From positions 1-8,721 of the forward strand of contig CATPAW010000220.1 of NCBI GenBank assembly GCA_955652255.1: DNA of 8,721 nt, in the 5' to 3' direction. Positions 6,845 through 8,721 of the stretch are shown here, one piece after another. This DNA is from an uncultured Chthoniobacterales bacterium. Its GTDB lineage: Bacteria; Verrucomicrobiota; Verrucomicrobiia; Chthoniobacterales; UBA10450. Position 1 is the stretch's first letter, and every line of letters begins with the position of its first letter. Position numbers and translations under genes: made by a program. The notes beneath the pieces are model-generated. The model had not been told where the DNA came from, did not search any database, and saw nothing but the letters and a program-made list of their open reading frames with translations.

Positions 6845-7507
6845 ATGAAATTCTTTAGTGCTCGCTTCGTTATCGTTGCGGCGGCGATCGCGACCTGGGA
6901 ATCCGCAATGGCGCAGACCACCATTCCACTGGTCGACGTTAGGGCGGTCGATCCGACGATTGTCGTTGAGCTGCGTTATGCCGACGTAAATAATTTCTCC
7001 AAGCACGCATTATATCCTCCTGGAACATCTGCCCTTGTCCGACCGGAGGTGGCGCGGCGTTTGGCCGCAGCCCAGGCGTTTCTGCGACGCCATCAATACC
7101 AATTGAAAATCTGGGATGCGTACCGGCCGAGGTCTGTCCAGTTGCGGCTCTGGCAACTTGCCCGCAACACCGATTATGTTGCAGACCCTCGAGGCGGTGC
7201 CGGTTCGCTGCACAGTTGGGGCGTCGCGGTCGATGCCACTTTGATAGATTTGGCAAACAATCCGGTTAACATGCCGACCGACTTTGATGATTTCACACCG
7301 GCCGCAATATGGCGCTACCAAGGGATCGATCCCGGCATCCGCGCGCATTTGCGCCTTTTGCAGGCGGCAATGGGGGGCGCGGGCTTTTGCGCAATGCGAA
7401 CCGAATGGTGGCATTTTGTGGTCGCCGATTGGCGAAAATACCTTCCTCCTGAAGATTCAACACGGACCGGGCAAACTTTCGGAACACGCTGGCAGGCCAA
7501 ACTATGA
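6845..7507 (+). CDS. Secreted D-alanyl-D-alanine dipeptidase (VanX/DdpX type, peptidase M15D)
   Basis: A zinc peptidase that hydrolyses the D-Ala-D-Ala dipeptide. Residues 1-23 form a Sec-type signal peptide (basic MKFFSAR, a hydrophobic core, AMA before QTT), with no lipobox cysteine, so the enzyme should act in the periplasm. The mature part has the full family layout. IWDAYRPRSVQ at 89-99 contains R94, the equivalent of VanX R71. SLHSWGVAVDATL at 121-133 supplies zinc ligands H123 and D130. EWWHFV at 187-192 gives the catalytic E187 and third zinc ligand H190. The total of 220 residues is about VanX length plus a signal peptide. The ATG follows the preceding stop by 11 nt, and its own TGA overlaps the next ATG, so it is inside an operon. 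No vanH or D-Ala-D-Lac ligase gene is nearby, so glycopeptide resistance is not implied; a role in peptidoglycan turnover or D-Ala recovery is the likelier inference. Confidence 0.93.
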   Translation: MKFFSARFVIVAAAIATWESAMAQTTIPLVDVRAVDPTIVVELRYADVNNFSKHALYPPGTSALVRPEVARRLAAAQAFLRRHQYQLKIWDAYRPRSVQLRLWQLARNTDYVADPRGGAGSLHSWGVAVDATLIDLANNPVNMPTDFDDFTPAAIWRYQGIDPGIRAHLRLLQAAMGGAGFCAMRTEWWHFVVADWRKYLPPEDSTRTGQTFGTRWQAKL

Positions 7508-8013
7508 TCGAAATTCTCCTGCGCGATCTGAGCCAGCCGGAATACATTCACGTCTTAATCAATCCGCTTCCTGTTTACGGTCTCGGGCTGGGATTGCTCG
7601 GCCTAATCATCGCGTTGTGTCTTCGGAGCCGCCCAGCGAAGATCGCGACGCTCGCCATCGTGTTCGTTAGCGCAGCTGCCGCCTGGCCGGTATATGAATT
7701 CGGCGAACAAGCCGAAAATCCGGTCATATCAATGGCGGACACAAATGGACAAGCTTGGCTGGCTGCACACAAAGATCGAGCCGAGGATCTGATTTACTTT
7801 TTTTACGCCCTCGCGGCGCTAAGCGCGGTGGCTATCGCTGCGCCGATGAAGTGGCCGAAATCGTCCGGCGCACTGGCAATCGCCGTGCTTTTGCTCGGCG
7901 TAGTGGTTTTGGGAATGGGCGGATACATCGCTTATGCTGGTGGCAAGATTCGTCACCGCGAGTTTCGAAACGCACCGCCGCCAAAAAAATCGACTGCCGA
8001 AGAGCAACGTTAG
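7504..8013 (+). CDS. Four-helix membrane protein, DUF2231-like
   Basis: A 169-residue integral membrane protein with four hydrophobic segments at about 22-41, 46-64, 97-114 and 121-145, plus a charged C-terminal tail (KIRHREFRNAPPPKKSTAEEQR). The pattern INPLPVYGLGLGLLGL at the first helix, AAAAWPVYEFGE closing the second, AAHKDRAEDLIYFFYAL before the third, and GGKIRHREF after the fourth resembles DUF2231-type predicted membrane proteins. The usual first-helix histidine is Asn20 here. H16, H89 and H151 remain as possible ligands of a cofactor or metal, which is speculation. Its ATG overlaps the dipeptidase stop as ATGA (7504-7507), a strong sign of translational coupling. The function is unknown. 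A role in the same envelope process as the dipeptidase is suggested only by the coupling. Confidence 0.82.
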   Translation: MIEILLRDLSQPEYIHVLINPLPVYGLGLGLLGLIIALCLRSRPAKIATLAIVFVSAAAAWPVYEFGEQAENPVISMADTNGQAWLAAHKDRAEDLIYFFYALAALSAVAIAAPMKWPKSSGALAIAVLLLGVVVLGMGGYIAYAGGKIRHREFRNAPPPKKSTAEEQR

Positions 8014-8043
8014 ATCGACAATAGCTTCGCTGGTGGGTGGCCC

Positions 8044-8721
8044 GTGACAACTGACCTGGATCGCGCCGAACGCAAGGTCGAAGACCTCAGCACGGCATTA
8101 AAAAAGCCGCTCGGCTTGTTCGACCTCGTCCTGACCCAGATTGTCTTTGTGGTCGGCTCGAGCTGGGTCGGCACGGCCGCCAAGCTTGGAACGTCGCATC
8201 TCTTTTTTTGGTTGCTCGCGATTTTGCTCTTTTACATTCCGCAAGCCGCGGTCGTTATTTATTTGAATCGCCTCATGCCGCTCGAGGGCGGTCTTTACCA
8301 GTGGGCGAAACTCGGCTTCAACGAGTTTGCCGGATTCATGGTGGCGTGGAATCTCTGGCTTCTCTCCATCACTGTGATTGCTCTGGGCGGAATGTTCGTG
8401 ACGACGAATCTCTCCTACGCCATCGGTGCGGCCTGGATGCCGAATAGCAAACTCTGCGTGTCGTTCATCAGTTGCGCCCTCGTCGCCGGCCTGGGCTGGA
8501 CCGGAATTCGCGGCTTGTCGTTAGGCAAATGGGTGCACAACACCGGTGGATTCGCCATGCTCCTGGCCTACGGCGCGCTCATCGTTTTGCCGTTCGTCAG
8601 TCTCGCGCGCGGCGAACTGAAGGAATATCACCCGCTTCAGATCGCCGCGCCCACGATGTCGATCTTTTATTGTTTCAACATTTTTAGCAAACTGGCCGTC
8701 GGCGGGCTGAGCGGATTTGAG
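8044..8721 (+). CDS. APC-superfamily amino acid permease (N-terminal 226 residues, runs off right edge)
   Basis: A proton- or ion-coupled amino acid transporter of the inner membrane, cut by the window end after 226 codons. The frame from the GTG at 8044 is open to the last base. A hydrophilic cytoplasmic N-terminus (about 1-22) leads to helix 1 at about 24-46 (GLFDLVLTQIVFVVGSSWVG) and helix 2 at about 52-73. The conserved loop PLEGGLYQWAKLGFNEFAG is at 79-97. More helices lie at about 98-126, 136-156 and 166-186, and GLSGFE at 221-226 begins the family's helix 6 signature. The substrate cannot be read from this part. The start is 30 nt after the preceding stop, with a purine-rich GGTGGGTGG just upstream as a possible ribosome binding site. 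As the fourth gene in the run it could import amino acids such as D-alanine released by the dipeptidase, but this is inference. Confidence 0.9.
   Translation, partial: MTTDLDRAERKVEDLSTALKKPLGLFDLVLTQIVFVVGSSWVGTAAKLGTSHLFFWLLAILLFYIPQAAVVIYLNRLMPLEGGLYQWAKLGFNEFAGFMVAWNLWLLSITVIALGGMFVTTNLSYAIGAAWMPNSKLCVSFISCALVAGLGWTGIRGLSLGKWVHNTGGFAMLLAYGALIVLPFVSLARGELKEYHPLQIAAPTMSIFYCFNIFSKLAVGGLSGFE

Noticed and set aside
6845..7507. Vancomycin-resistance vanX cassette
   Set aside because: The enzyme is VanX-like, but no vanH, D-Ala-D-Lac ligase or vanRS genes accompany it, and the signal peptide points to an extracytoplasmic role.

Overview
The window looks like a chromosomal, GC-rich segment of a Gram-negative bacterium. 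An lpxK gene (lipid A 4'-kinase) implies a lipid A-containing outer membrane. The N-terminal extension of LpxK, the style of the homoserine kinase, and the large protein without an obvious family resemble, from memory, Verrucomicrobiota of soil type (Spartobacteria/Chthoniobacterales). Acidobacteriota or another PVC-type lineage cannot be excluded. No tRNA, rRNA, CRISPR array, insertion sequence or phage gene was seen. Coding density is high and no gene-free stretch exceeds about 130 bases.

Left part (1-1115, minus strand): homoserine kinase (thrB) followed by tetraacyldisaccharide 4'-kinase (lpxK, running off the left edge). The two reading frames overlap by 17 nt, so threonine synthesis and lipid A synthesis probably share a transcript. 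A 114-nt divergent gap separates them from a plus-strand gene at 1230-2171 for a class I SAM-dependent methyltransferase of the RlmI/RlmK kind without an N-terminal PUA domain. A small two-helix membrane protein (2220-2501) follows.

Middle part (2502-4964): a GTAG-headed palindrome lies between the convergent ends of the small membrane protein and a minus-strand dodecin gene (2573-2782). The dodecin gene is divergent, across a 100-nt gap, from a full-length acetyl-CoA synthetase (acs, 2883-4835). A second, more degenerate GTAG-headed palindromic region follows acs. The two palindromes may belong to a REP-like dispersed family.

Right part (4965-8721, plus strand): four tightly packed co-directional genes that look like one operon. 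(i) A 622-aa protein with a long cytoplasmic coiled coil, one membrane span and a C-terminal extracytoplasmic domain that I cannot assign to a family with confidence. (ii) A secreted VanX/DdpX-type D-Ala-D-Ala dipeptidase, 11 nt downstream. (iii) A four-helix membrane protein resembling DUF2231, overlapping the dipeptidase by ATGA. (iv) The first 226 residues of an APC-superfamily amino acid permease, 30 nt further on and cut by the window end. The most attractive reading is a cell-envelope module in which a periplasmic dipeptidase releases D-alanine that the permease may import, with two uncharacterised membrane proteins attached. That functional link is inference from gene order.
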